From Daejeonella sp. (GTDB taxonomy: Bacteria > Bacteroidota > Bacteroidia > Sphingobacteriales > Sphingobacteriaceae): DNA of 49,349 bases. A program made the translations under genes and the position numbers. Position 1 is the stretch's first letter, and each line of letters starts with the position of its first letter. Shown one piece after another: positions 9,093 to 17,672 of this stretch. The notes under the pieces were generated by a model. The model was not told the DNA's origin. It made no database searches and saw only the letters and a program-made list of their open reading frames with translations. The DNA lies in assembly GCF_030695525.1 (NCBI RefSeq), contig NZ_JAUYSS010000039.1, positions 1 through 49,349 on the forward strand. Reading direction: 5' to 3'.

Positions 9093-9708
9093 TATCATAT
9101 TACACTATTTTCCAGACCTGAGTCCGAAGCAAATGGAGCAGTTCGCCGAACTGGATGAGCTCTATCGTTTCTGGAATGCCAGAATCAATTTGATTTCAAG
9201 GAAGGATATCGATATGCTATATCTTCATCATATCCTTCACTCATTGGCTATTGCAAAGCTGATCTCATTTCTGCCTGGTGAAAAAGTGCTTGATGTAGGT
9301 ACCGGTGGGGGATTTCCGGGGATACCTCTGGCTATCATGTTTCCAGAAACCGATTTTCATCTGGTCGATTCCATTGGGAAGAAGATAAAAGTAGTGCAGG
9401 AGGTTGCTTCAGGATGTGGGTTGACGAATGTACGGGCAAGTCATGCCCGGGCTGAGCAGATTGATGAGAAATTCCATTTTGTGGTTTCCAGAGCTGTAAC
9501 CCGGCTTTCTGAATTTTATCCCTGGGTGAAAGGAAAATTTGAAAAAAAGTCGATGAACACTCTTCAAAATGGTATATTGTACCTGAAGGGTGGTGATCTG
9601 ACTGAGGAAATTAAAGAATCAGGTTTAAAAACAGAGCTTATACCTCTTTCAAAGTATTTTAAAGAAGATTATTTTGATACTAAATTTGTGGTTTATATTC
9701 CGCAATAA
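9082..9708 (+). CDS. rsmG: 16S rRNA (guanine527-N7)-methyltransferase RsmG
   Basis: A 208-residue SAM-dependent methyltransferase that makes m7G527 in 16S rRNA; loss of the enzyme is known to give low-level streptomycin resistance in other bacteria. The SAM motif VLDVGTGGGFPGIPLAIMFP (about 73-92), the acidic loop HLVDSIGKKIKVVQEV and the VVSRAVTRLSEF motif are all intact and length is typical. The start is GTG at 9082, inside the end of the sigma-factor gene (stop at 9090-9092); the residues that follow (TSDIILHYFPDLS) match the usual family N-terminus, so this start is preferred. Last gene of the GT2-sigma-rsmG cluster. Confidence 0.95.
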   Translation: MTSDIILHYFPDLSPKQMEQFAELDELYRFWNARINLISRKDIDMLYLHHILHSLAIAKLISFLPGEKVLDVGTGGGFPGIPLAIMFPETDFHLVDSIGKKIKVVQEVASGCGLTNVRASHARAEQIDEKFHFVVSRAVTRLSEFYPWVKGKFEKKSMNTLQNGILYLKGGDLTEEIKESGLKTELIPLSKYFKEDYFDTKFVVYIPQ

Positions 9709-9799
9709 GATTAGTATTTATATTGACTAAATGCGGCATCCCCAAATGTCCCATCTTTTGTTTGTTCTGATTATCTTATTTCGTTAAAATTCTTAAAAT

Positions 9800-10894
9800 A
9801 TGTCATTGCTACATCAGTTGGCATTATCCTGTATCCCGGGTATCGGCTCGGTACTTGCCAGAAATCTGCTTAGTTATTGCGGCGATGCCGAAGAAGTGTT
9901 TAAAGCAAAAACCAGGCATCTAGCTCATGTTCAGGGGGTAGGGCCAAAAACTTTGGAGTTTTTAAAAGAACATACTGCTTTAAAACGGGCTGAACAGGAA
10001 ATCAAATTTATCGAAAAATTTAAAATAAAAGCTCTGTTTCTTACGGATGATGCTTACCCGAAACGGCTTAAAAATTGTGCAGATGCGCCCATAATAGTAT
10101 ATTTTAAAGGAAGCACAGATCTGAATGCCGGCAAGGTAGTCAGTATTGTAGGTACCAGAAATGCAACAGATTATGGAAAAGAAATTTGCAGAACGCTGAT
10201 AGAGGATCTGAAGGTTCATAAGCCATTGATTATTAGCGGACTGGCTTACGGTATTGATGGGGCTGCACATAAAGAAGCCCTTAAAAATGAAATTCCGAAT
10301 GTGGCAGTTCTTGCACATGGTCTGGATCGTATTTATCCGGCACAACACCGGGGAATGGCCGAAAAGATACTGGATTGCGGTGGACTGATTACGGAATTTA
10401 TGTCGGGTACAATTCCCGACCGGGAGAATTTTCCTAAACGAAATCGGATCATCGCCGGTTTGTCCGACCTGACCATTGTAGTAGAGGCAAACATCAAAGG
10501 AGGGGCTTTAATTACCGCCGAACTGGCCAATTCCTATAACAGGGATGTATTTGCCTACCCGGGAAGGGTTAATGACGAGTTTAGTCAGGGATGTAATTTC
10601 CTGATTAAGACAAACAGAGCAAACCTGATGACCAAAGTAGCCGATTTGGAATACCTAATGGGATGGACCAGAGATCAGGTTTTAACTCTAAAACCTCAGC
10701 TTAGTCTGCCAATCAACCTGACAGATGATGAACGGATCATTGCAGATATACTTTATGCCAATGGAAGTCTTGGAATCGATGATCTCGCTAGTTTAAGCGG
10801 TTTTCAGCAAAGCAGGCTGGTCATGATCATTCTGGGTATGGAAATGCAGGGCAGTATCATTTCATTACCCGGTAAGGTTTATAAAATGACTTAA
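9800..10894 (+). CDS. dprA: DNA-processing protein DprA
   Basis: A 364-residue DprA/Smf protein, which binds incoming single-stranded DNA during natural transformation and loads RecA. An N-terminal helix-hairpin-helix region (about 10-60, GIGSVLARNLL ... VQGVGPKTLEFL) precedes the Rossmann-like DprA core (about 75-285) with VSIVGTRNATDYG, SGLAYGIDGAAH, ITEFMSGT, FPKRNRIIAGLSD and a GGALITAELA loop. A C-terminal winged-helix (about 305-362) follows. All motifs are intact. It ends in a 4-bp convergent overlap with sixA. Other competence genes are not seen here, so transformation ability is not shown. Confidence 0.96.
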   Translation: MSLLHQLALSCIPGIGSVLARNLLSYCGDAEEVFKAKTRHLAHVQGVGPKTLEFLKEHTALKRAEQEIKFIEKFKIKALFLTDDAYPKRLKNCADAPIIVYFKGSTDLNAGKVVSIVGTRNATDYGKEICRTLIEDLKVHKPLIISGLAYGIDGAAHKEALKNEIPNVAVLAHGLDRIYPAQHRGMAEKILDCGGLITEFMSGTIPDRENFPKRNRIIAGLSDLTIVVEANIKGGALITAELANSYNRDVFAYPGRVNDEFSQGCNFLIKTNRANLMTKVADLEYLMGWTRDQVLTLKPQLSLPINLTDDERIIADILYANGSLGIDDLASLSGFQQSRLVMIILGMEMQGSIISLPGKVYKMT

Positions 10895-11388
10895 TGCTCA
10901 TTTTTCGGATAATCATAGAGAATCAATTCCCCGGTACCTTTGCTTATCATGTTCCAATTGTCAAAAGGGAATAGCATCAAAGCCATTCCACAGGTTGGAA
11001 TATTGTAAATATCTACTCCGCAGAGTCTATTGACGAGATCAGTTATTGACGGATTATGGCCAAATATGGCCACAAAATCTGCCTGATCATCTATTTTGTT
11101 AATAGAATCGAGCAGGGTATTGGTAAGTGCATCGTATAATACCTCATCCTTTATAATTTCTGAATGTGCTATTCCAAATACGTCGGCAAAATACCGGGCA
11201 GTTGAAATAGCGCGCAATGCCGGACTGCTGTACAATTTTTGAGGGTGTAAATTTTTTCCTTTTAGTCTTTCAGCCATTTCATGAGCATTTCTTTCACCGC
11301 GGTTACTCAAGGCTCTTTTAAAATCCGGTTTTTTAAAGTCGGCTTCTTCTGCTTTTGCGTGTCGAATAATCAGTAATTGTTTAGGCAT
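10891..11388 (-). CDS. sixA: SixA-type histidine phosphatase
   Basis: A 165-residue member of the histidine phosphatase (phosphoglycerate mutase-like) superfamily, SixA subgroup. The catalytic RHA tripeptide is at residues 9-11 (LLIIRHAKAE) in place of the more common RHG, the phosphate-binding arginine lies in SSPALRAISTA, and the second histidine is in FGHNPSITDLV. E. coli SixA removes phosphate from phosphohistidine in proteins (first described for ArcB Hpt, later for the nitrogen PTS). The start overlaps the end of the GT9 gene by 8 bp, making it the last gene of a PolX-GT9-SixA operon, and the stop overlaps dprA by 4 bp convergently. Confidence 0.88.
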   Translation of the reverse strand: MPKQLLIIRHAKAEEADFKKPDFKRALSNRGERNAHEMAERLKGKNLHPQKLYSSPALRAISTARYFADVFGIAHSEIIKDEVLYDALTNTLLDSINKIDDQADFVAIFGHNPSITDLVNRLCGVDIYNIPTCGMALMLFPFDNWNMISKGTGELILYDYPKNEH

Positions 11389-12358
11389 TGCATTCTTTGA
11401 TAATTTGATTTAAATCGATAAGATTCATGCAGTTAAAATGCACTTTTGGGCAAGTGTTAAATCCAATTTTTGAGCATGGACGGCAGCTTAAATTATCTAC
11501 CTGAATGATGCATGAATGATCTGTTTTGTATGGATACATTCCAAATTCAGGTACTGTATTGCCCCAAACAGATACAATTGGCTTGTTGAAGGCCGCTGCA
11601 ATATGCATCAGTCCGGTATCATGGCTTATAACTTTCTCAGCATGGCTGATAAGAAATGCAGATTCGTCAAGTTTAAACCTGCCACAGCCATTAAATACCA
11701 GAAGGCCTGCCGCATGTGTAATTTCTTCAGCACGATCTTTGTCTTCAGGCCCTCCAAGTAACACTAAAGGTCCTTTGATCTTGCTGCATAGTTCAATCAA
11801 TTTTTCCACCGGCAGCCGTTTTGTTGCATGCTGGGCACCTATTACAATTGCTATAAACTTCTGGTGTGAAGCTGGTAGAAGTTCATTCAGGTCATAGTTC
11901 TTCAGAAAAAAATAATCAAGTCCTTTGGAATCGTTCTTTACACCTAGAAATTCGACGGTTTGAAGATATCGGTCAACAATATGAACAGGGGGGAGGGCAT
12001 TCATTTTAAAATTGACTAAAAGCCACTTTTGACGGTTTAATTTATCAAAAGAGCTTGAACTTACACCCAATTTGGTCTTGATCCATAATGTCCTCAGGTT
12101 ATGATGCAGATCAATTATATAGTCAAAGTGTTCATTTTTTAGTTCTGATATACAATCTGACAGGGAATTTTCAAGGTAATGGATTTTATCAAGGTGTGGA
12201 TTGCCTGCTAATACAGTTTCATATGACTTTTTAGTTAAATAATGCAGCTCAAGCCCTGCCAACTGCTCTTTCAGGCATCTCACAACCGGACTGGTGAGTA
12301 CAATATCCCCAATTGAACTAAAGCGGATGATCAGTATTTTCAGTTTTTTGTCTTTCAA
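11381..12358 (-). CDS. Family 9 glycosyltransferase (ADP-heptose:LPS heptosyltransferase-like)
   Basis: A 325-residue GT-B glycosyltransferase of family 9. The N-terminus ILIIRFSSIGDIVLTSPVV is the diagnostic GT9 start. The C-terminal donor-binding half has LVLLGGPEDKDRAEEI, ISHDTGLMHIAAAFNKPIVSVWG and a cysteine-bearing tail (LSCRPCSKIGFNTCP). Relatives transfer heptose to the inner core of lipopolysaccharide; other sugars cannot be excluded. The start is TTG: it overlaps the TGA of the PolX-like gene in a TTGA tetranucleotide, and there is no alternative ATG ahead of the conserved strand, so translational coupling is likely. Confidence 0.88.
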   Translation of the reverse strand: MKDKKLKILIIRFSSIGDIVLTSPVVRCLKEQLAGLELHYLTKKSYETVLAGNPHLDKIHYLENSLSDCISELKNEHFDYIIDLHHNLRTLWIKTKLGVSSSSFDKLNRQKWLLVNFKMNALPPVHIVDRYLQTVEFLGVKNDSKGLDYFFLKNYDLNELLPASHQKFIAIVIGAQHATKRLPVEKLIELCSKIKGPLVLLGGPEDKDRAEEITHAAGLLVFNGCGRFKLDESAFLISHAEKVISHDTGLMHIAAAFNKPIVSVWGNTVPEFGMYPYKTDHSCIIQVDNLSCRPCSKIGFNTCPKVHFNCMNLIDLNQIIKECNA

Positions 12359-14037
12359 AGCTGCTGTTTCTTTTTTTTCTGTTCAAACAGAATACTGATC
12401 TGATCAAGAGTCATTGCATTCAGACAGTTTTCTTTGGCTAGCCCCCCCTTTCTTGCAACAAGAGTCCCGTATTTCATGTCATGAAACCCTTCCTTACGGT
12501 GAGCATCAGGATTTATCGACAAAAGTACACCTTTTGAAATTGCGTATTGATGCCATCTCCAGTCCAGATCGAGTCTGAGTGGATTGGCATTGATTTCAAT
12601 GATTACCTGATTTTCAGCGCAGGCATCGATAACCTTTTTATGGTCAATTGGATACCCGCTTCGGCTGAGCAGCAATCTGCCGGTAGGATGCCCCAGAATT
12701 GTAGTATAGGGGTTTTCAATCGCTTTTATTAATCGCTCAGTAGCCTTTTCCTCATTCATATTTAAAATGGAATGTATGGATGCGACTACAAAATCGAAGC
12801 TGGACAGAACCTCATTTGAATAATCCAGGGAACCATCATATAATATATCAGATTCAATCCCTTTAAATATCCTGAACGGAGAAAGTTTTTTATTTAGTTC
12901 GTCAATTTCCCGTTGTTGTGCCGCAATTCTGGTTTCATTCAAACCATTGGCATAAAAAGCCGATTTCGAGTGATCACAAATCCCAAAATATTGCAGTTTT
13001 AAGTCATTTTTACAGAACAGAGCCATTTCCTCCAATGTATGGATTCCATCACTCCAGGTACTATGGTTATGCAGGCTTCCACGAAGGTCGGAATATTGGA
13101 TAAGTTGAGGTAAGGAATTGGCTTCTGCAAGTTTAAATTCATTATTCCCTTCCCGTAATTCCGGTTCGATGAAGGGGAGCCCGGCCAGTTCATAGATTTG
13201 CGATTCTGACTTACCGACCCAATCAGCTCCCTGGAGCATTGCTTTCAGAGTTTCCACATGCTCCTCATTCCCGGTTTTGGAGATTAATTCCCATCCCAGC
13301 TCAGCATTTTTCACAAAATTTAATTTAATTTTGATGCCCTGTTCGGTCTCAGCAATTATTTGATTGTTAATAACTTCCAGGCCTTTAAAATTCCAGCTTT
13401 CAAGTTTATTTAAGCTGATATTATCAAGTTCTTTTACCAATAGAAGGTCAATGCTATCAATGATCTCAGATTTTCTGCGGTATTGTCCTGTCAGGAAAGC
13501 GAATTCAGGTTGAATTTCTGATATTAACCGTTCCAGGATAGCTTCAGCAATACTTTCAACCTGTGCATAGAGAAAGCGGCCACTACTGGCCATTATAAAT
13601 TCGATGCTTTTCTTTATTTCTTCCTGAGTCTTGAGTCCGAATCCCTTTGCTTCAATCAGGCGATTTTCATTACAGGCATAATACAATTCCCCAACGTTTT
13701 CAATTCCAAGATCCTTCCAGATTACCCTGATTTTTTTGGGCCCAAGACCTTTGATTTTCATCATTTCCACTATTCCGGGTGTGGTTCGCATCAGCAGATC
13801 AGAGAGATCCGCTATGGCGTTTGAATGTACGAGCTCCCAAATTTTGGATGCAATACTTTTACCAAGACCATCAACCTGTTCTATTTCATCCAGTGTTTTG
13901 TCTGCTATGGGATAAGGAAGTTTATCAACTTTAAACGCGGCATTTGCTATTGATCTGACCTTGAAGGGATTTTCATCATGAAGTTCCATCAATTGACTTA
14001 AAAGTCTTAAAGTCCGGGCAATTGTTTTGTTTTCCAT
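12355..14037 (-). CDS. PolX-like protein: HhH, degenerate polymerase X domain, intact PHP domain
   Basis: A 560-residue homologue of bacterial PolX (DNA polymerase X plus 3'-5' exonuclease). Residues 1-150 carry helix-hairpin-helix motifs (QVDGLGKSIASKI, IKGLGPKKIRVI, AKGFGLKTQEEI). Residues about 155-300 align with the nucleotidyltransferase palm but catalytic residues are lost: GSxRR reads GQYRR (184-188), the Asp-x-Asp pair reads S195-I-D197, and the third Asp reads K238 (GIKIKLNFV). Residues 318-560 are a PHP domain with every expected metal ligand: H323, H325, D330, D355, H356, E395, H422, H450, D511, H513. I infer a nuclease or phosphoesterase acting on DNA repair intermediates without polymerase activity. 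First gene of an overlapping operon with GT9 and sixA. Confidence 0.88.
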   Translation of the reverse strand: MENKTIARTLRLLSQLMELHDENPFKVRSIANAAFKVDKLPYPIADKTLDEIEQVDGLGKSIASKIWELVHSNAIADLSDLLMRTTPGIVEMMKIKGLGPKKIRVIWKDLGIENVGELYYACNENRLIEAKGFGLKTQEEIKKSIEFIMASSGRFLYAQVESIAEAILERLISEIQPEFAFLTGQYRRKSEIIDSIDLLLVKELDNISLNKLESWNFKGLEVINNQIIAETEQGIKIKLNFVKNAELGWELISKTGNEEHVETLKAMLQGADWVGKSESQIYELAGLPFIEPELREGNNEFKLAEANSLPQLIQYSDLRGSLHNHSTWSDGIHTLEEMALFCKNDLKLQYFGICDHSKSAFYANGLNETRIAAQQREIDELNKKLSPFRIFKGIESDILYDGSLDYSNEVLSSFDFVVASIHSILNMNEEKATERLIKAIENPYTTILGHPTGRLLLSRSGYPIDHKKVIDACAENQVIIEINANPLRLDLDWRWHQYAISKGVLLSINPDAHRKEGFHDMKYGTLVARKGGLAKENCLNAMTLDQISILFEQKKKKQQL

Positions 14038-14061
14038 AAAGCTATTAGCTCAAAAATAAAC

Positions 14062-14087
14062 AACCCTTCCCTGAAAAGGGAAGGGTT
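14062..14087 (-). terminator. Rho-independent terminator of sppA
   Basis: A perfect 11-bp inverted repeat (AACCCTTCCCT / AGGGAAGGGTT) with a GAAA loop on the plus strand; on the minus strand it is followed by GTTTATTTTT. It lies 36 bp after the sppA stop and just before the PolX-like start, so it separates the two transcription units. Confidence 0.85.
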
Positions 14088-14122
14088 TGATATTTTTTAA
14101 AGAGATTTTGTTTTCGATAGAT

Positions 14123-15892
14123 TTATTTCACCTGTATATTATAGGGTATACGAGCCTGAACCCCGGAAAGCTTAATCGCTGCCTTCATTTGCTCATAATA
14201 AATATACTGATCACCTAATTCCTGCTTCATAAAATAGGTCTTGATTTTATCACCGGTATTTTCAAAAAGCGATTTGAGAGGGTCAACCTGGTCAGGATAG
14301 CTGACGAGCTTGAAATCTTTTAAGTTCGCTTTTCTTGCTGCCGAAGCTATAGCGTCATCTATATTTCCAAGTCGGTCAACCAGGCCATTTTGCAAAGCTT
14401 CAGTACCACTCCATACTCTTCCCTGTCCGATACTATCAATATAAGCCTGTGATTTTTTACGGCCATCAGCCACCTTCTGTGTGAAAGTACTGTAAACTTT
14501 ATTTACTTCCTGCTGAATAATCATTTTCTCTGCGTCTGTCATAGGGCGGCTTACTGTACCAAGATCAGCAAATTTGCCGGTTTTAACGCCGTCAAAAGTG
14601 ATTCCCAACTTGTTTTTAAAGAAATTCTGCATATTGGGAATGATACCAAAAACCCCAATTGAGCCTGTAATTGTATTGGGCTGTGCAAAAATTGAATCAG
14701 CTGCACAGGCAATATAATAACCACCGGAGGCTGCAACATCACCCATAGAAACAATAACAGGTTTCGTTTTTTTAGTCAGAACCATTTCACGCCAAATAAC
14801 ATCCGAAGCCAGGGCACTGCCTCCGGGAGAGTTTACCCTGAGTACAATAGCCTTAACTTTATCATCCATGCGGGCTTTTCGGATAGCCCTTGAAATTCTA
14901 TCGGAACCAATAGATTCATCATTTCCTTCTCCACTGATAATATCTCCATTGGCATAAATAAGGGCAATACGATCAGAGGATGGTGCTTTCTTTTCATTTG
15001 GAGCTGGAGCATATTCTTCAATACTTACCGATTTCAGGTCTTTTTTCTTGGCGGTTCCGGTACGCGTTTTTAGTTCTTCAAGAACCTCATCTTTGTATTT
15101 AAGGCCATCAATCATCTTGTATACCAGGGCATCTTTTGGATTTCTGACCTTGGCGCTGTCTGCGAGAGAAAAAAGTGTACTTTTTGGAATTTTTCTGCTT
15201 TTCGATATTTCAGTAAGGAAGTGATCATACATTGATCCCAAAAACGATGTTACCTGCTGCCGGTTTGGCTCACTCATTTTATCGAGAATGAATGGTTCAA
15301 CAGCGCTCTTATAGGTTCCAACTTTAATGATCTGTGCTTCAATTTCAAGTTTTTCTAGTGAACCCTTAAAAAACAAAAGTTCTGAACTTAGGCCTCTGAA
15401 ATCGATCATGCCTTCAGGGTTCAGGTAAACTTTATCGGCTACAGAAGCCAGGTAATATGCCCCCTGAGTATAAACCTCACTATAAGCTAAGATGAATTTT
15501 CCGCTCTTTTTGAAATCAATCAAAGCATTTCTGATCTCTTCAATTGTTGCAAAACCTGCGGATAAGGACGATACATCCAGATAAATGCCTTCAATATGAT
15601 TGTCTTCCTTTGCCTCTTTCAGGCCCAGCAGTATCTCGTTAAGCCCTATTCTTTTTTTATTGTCAAATCCCATCAGACTAAATTCAGAAAATGGATTCTT
15701 ATCAGTCCGTTCTTTAATCGGGTAGTCCAGACTGACATGCATAATGCTGTTAGAAGTTGGACTCACCTTACCATCTCCACCTGCGGATGAAATCATACCT
15801 ACAATCAAAGCAATGAGTAGGATGAAAACAAAGAAAAATGACAAGATGAATCCTATCATGGAGGCAAAAACAAATTTGAAAAACTCTTTCAT
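14123..15892 (-). CDS. sppA: Signal peptide peptidase SppA, long (67K) form
   Basis: A 589-residue membrane-bound serine protease that degrades cleaved signal peptides and membrane fragments. An N-terminal helix (about 5-33) anchors two tandem ClpP-fold domains. The general base K195 lies in VGTYKSAVEP of the first domain and the nucleophile S389 in GDVAASGGYYIA of the second, the split Ser-Lys dyad of the E. coli type; VNSPGGSALASD is also intact. I start at the ATG at 15892 (MKEFFKFVF): a TTG four codons upstream extends the frame but lacks support. A TATATTTG sequence on the minus strand at 15902-15909 resembles a -7 element but would leave almost no leader. Divergent from folK. Confidence 0.94.
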   Translation of the reverse strand: MKEFFKFVFASMIGFILSFFFVFILLIALIVGMISSAGGDGKVSPTSNSIMHVSLDYPIKERTDKNPFSEFSLMGFDNKKRIGLNEILLGLKEAKEDNHIEGIYLDVSSLSAGFATIEEIRNALIDFKKSGKFILAYSEVYTQGAYYLASVADKVYLNPEGMIDFRGLSSELLFFKGSLEKLEIEAQIIKVGTYKSAVEPFILDKMSEPNRQQVTSFLGSMYDHFLTEISKSRKIPKSTLFSLADSAKVRNPKDALVYKMIDGLKYKDEVLEELKTRTGTAKKKDLKSVSIEEYAPAPNEKKAPSSDRIALIYANGDIISGEGNDESIGSDRISRAIRKARMDDKVKAIVLRVNSPGGSALASDVIWREMVLTKKTKPVIVSMGDVAASGGYYIACAADSIFAQPNTITGSIGVFGIIPNMQNFFKNKLGITFDGVKTGKFADLGTVSRPMTDAEKMIIQQEVNKVYSTFTQKVADGRKKSQAYIDSIGQGRVWSGTEALQNGLVDRLGNIDDAIASAARKANLKDFKLVSYPDQVDPLKSLFENTGDKIKTYFMKQELGDQYIYYEQMKAAIKLSGVQARIPYNIQVK

Positions 15893-15979
15893 ATTCAGAA
15901 ACAAATATATTATCTATGCAAGTATACTAATTTACAGATTCAGTATTTGGCAAATTGTTACATGGAATTACCTAATTAG

Positions 15980-16462
15980 ATGCATATCACCTATTTATTA
16001 CTTGGAAGTAATCTTGGTAACAGGAGAAAATATATCTCAACGGCTATTTCTGAAATAGGGACAAAGCTGGGAACCATCGTGAAGAGTTCATCGCTCTATC
16101 AAACGGCCTCATGGGGAAAGCAGGATCAGCCTGACTTTTTAAATCAGGTTATTGAACTTAAGACAAACCTTAAACCGCAGGATTTATTGTCAGGAATACT
16201 GGGTATAGAGGCTGATTTGGGTCGTAAGCGACTTGAAAAATGGGGCTCCAGAGTTATTGATATCGATATTTTGCTTTATGGGGATCAGGTAATTAATGAA
16301 CCCGAATTGAGTATCCCTCATCCTTACTTAGCAGTCAGACGGTTTTGCCTGATGCCATTATGTGAGATTGCTCCTGAATTTATTCATCCCCTGTTAAATA
16401 AAAATATTCAGGAATTGCTACATGCATTGTCTGATGATTTATTTGTAAAAAAGTTATCTTAG
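15980..16462 (+). CDS. folK: 2-amino-4-hydroxy-6-hydroxymethyldihydropteridine diphosphokinase
   Basis: A 160-residue HPPK, which transfers pyrophosphate from ATP to 6-hydroxymethyl-7,8-dihydropterin in folate synthesis. The N-terminal LLLGSNLGNRRKYI, pterin-site FLNQVIEL, catalytic loop GRKRLEKWGSRVIDIDILLYG and IPHPYLAVRRFCLMPL motif are all present, so it should be active. Length is typical. It is followed after 35 bp by an Hpt-domain gene on the same strand, with no obvious functional tie, and divergent from sppA. Confidence 0.95.
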   Translation: MHITYLLLGSNLGNRRKYISTAISEIGTKLGTIVKSSSLYQTASWGKQDQPDFLNQVIELKTNLKPQDLLSGILGIEADLGRKRLEKWGSRVIDIDILLYGDQVINEPELSIPHPYLAVRRFCLMPLCEIAPEFIHPLLNKNIQELLHALSDDLFVKKLS

Positions 16463-16497
16463 ATAAAGTAATGTTAACTATAGCTTAAAGATTAAAA

Positions 16498-16866
16498 ATG
16501 GATAATTCCGGTTTCAAGGTTGATTTATCATACCTAAAAGATGTTGCTAGTGGCAGCGATGAATTTATAATTGACATGATTGATCTGTTCCTTAATCAAA
16601 CCCCCGATTATTTTGAGCAGCTTGAGCAATTTATTGCAGAAGAAAACTGGACCAAAGTGGCCGATATAGCGCATAAAATTAAGCCAACCCTGGCATTTAT
16701 GGGGGTCGACTCCGCAAGGGAAAAAATGGCCGAAATTGAGCAGAATGCCCGCGATATTAAGAATCTTGGGACAATATCCCCTGCATTTCAAATACTGAAG
16801 GAAATGTCTGTGGAGCTATACAAACAATTAGATGAAGTAAAAGCCAGTCTACAGAATCCTACTTAA
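16498..16866 (+). CDS. Stand-alone Hpt (histidine phosphotransfer) domain protein
   Basis: A 122-residue helical protein that is essentially one Hpt domain. The phospho-accepting histidine is H59 in ADIAHKIKPTLAFMG, the canonical HxxK(G/P)xxxxxG signature. Hpt proteins pass phosphate between a hybrid kinase receiver and a response regulator in multistep phosphorelays. No kinase or response regulator is encoded nearby, so its partners are unlinked. It follows folK by 35 bp and may be read from the same transcript; its stop is 23 bp from the convergent pssA. Confidence 0.88.
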   Translation: MDNSGFKVDLSYLKDVASGSDEFIIDMIDLFLNQTPDYFEQLEQFIAEENWTKVADIAHKIKPTLAFMGVDSAREKMAEIEQNARDIKNLGTISPAFQILKEMSVELYKQLDEVKASLQNPT

Positions 16867-16889
16867 TATTATTCCAATAGAGTTTAAGA

Positions 16890-17609
16890 CTAATATTTCT
16901 GAGATAGATTTTTGCCTGACGATCTGAACTGAATCAAGGATATTAGAAAATATATTATAATAATTATCGGAACTGCTTCAAATTTTAAAAACCATAGAAG
17001 TAGTATTGAAGAAAAAATCAGAATATAACGAAGCAAGTTATCCTTAAACTTTAATGATTTAAATTTCAGGGAAATTAATGGAACTTCTGCGATCAGCAGC
17101 AAGCTCATGGACAGGCTGAATATCATCAGAAACCATTGATTTAGGATAAAATCAGCAAAAAACGGGTTGTTTTCAGCAATAATCAGAGGGAAAGAAGCAA
17201 TTAATAGTGCATTTGCCGGAGTAGGAAGGCCGATGAAATTCTCGGATTGCCGGGTGTCTAAATTAAATTTTGCCAGTCTTAAAGCTGAAAAGACAGTAAT
17301 GATGAAAGCCGAAAAGCTTAACCATGTGCCTCCAAATTCTGGCTGCGGAGAAATGGCAAATAAATGGTAGACAATTACTGCCGGTAAAACCCCGAAACTC
17401 ACCATATCGGCAAGTGAATCCAATTCCTTACCGATCTCTGAATAGGCATTTAATAGTCTGGCCAGCATGCCGTCAAAAAAATCAAAAATTGCTGCAATTA
17501 CTATTGCATAGGATGCCCAGATCAGATTTCCCTGAAAGGCAAAAACAATCCCCATGCAGCCGCTGAACAGATTCAGACAAGTTACAAAATTTGGAATATG
17601 CTTCTTCAT
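16890..17609 (-). CDS. pssA: CDP-diacylglycerol--serine O-phosphatidyltransferase
   Basis: A 239-residue polytopic membrane enzyme that makes phosphatidylserine, the precursor of phosphatidylethanolamine. The CDP-alcohol phosphatidyltransferase signature DG-x2-AR-x8-G-x3-D-x3-D is complete in FDGMLARLLNAYSEIGKELD plus SLAD (about residues 45-66). Start IPNFVTCLNLFSGCMG is typical of the PssA subgroup rather than PgsA. About seven helices follow. It lies 63 bp downstream of rho on the same strand and may share its transcript; phosphatidylserine decarboxylase is not in the window. Confidence 0.93.
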   Translation of the reverse strand: MKKHIPNFVTCLNLFSGCMGIVFAFQGNLIWASYAIVIAAIFDFFDGMLARLLNAYSEIGKELDSLADMVSFGVLPAVIVYHLFAISPQPEFGGTWLSFSAFIITVFSALRLAKFNLDTRQSENFIGLPTPANALLIASFPLIIAENNPFFADFILNQWFLMIFSLSMSLLLIAEVPLISLKFKSLKFKDNLLRYILIFSSILLLWFLKFEAVPIIIIIYFLISLIQFRSSGKNLSQKY

Positions 17610-17672
17610 CAGAAATTAGTTGAGTTCAACCCGATGCGTTTAATCCAAAAGTATGAACAAGATATTTTCAGA

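Noticed and set aside
15902-15909. TATATTTG on the minus strand as an sppA promoter
   Set aside because: Only 9 bp before the ATG, which would leave almost no leader, and the only alternative start is downstream of nothing better; kept as a remark only.
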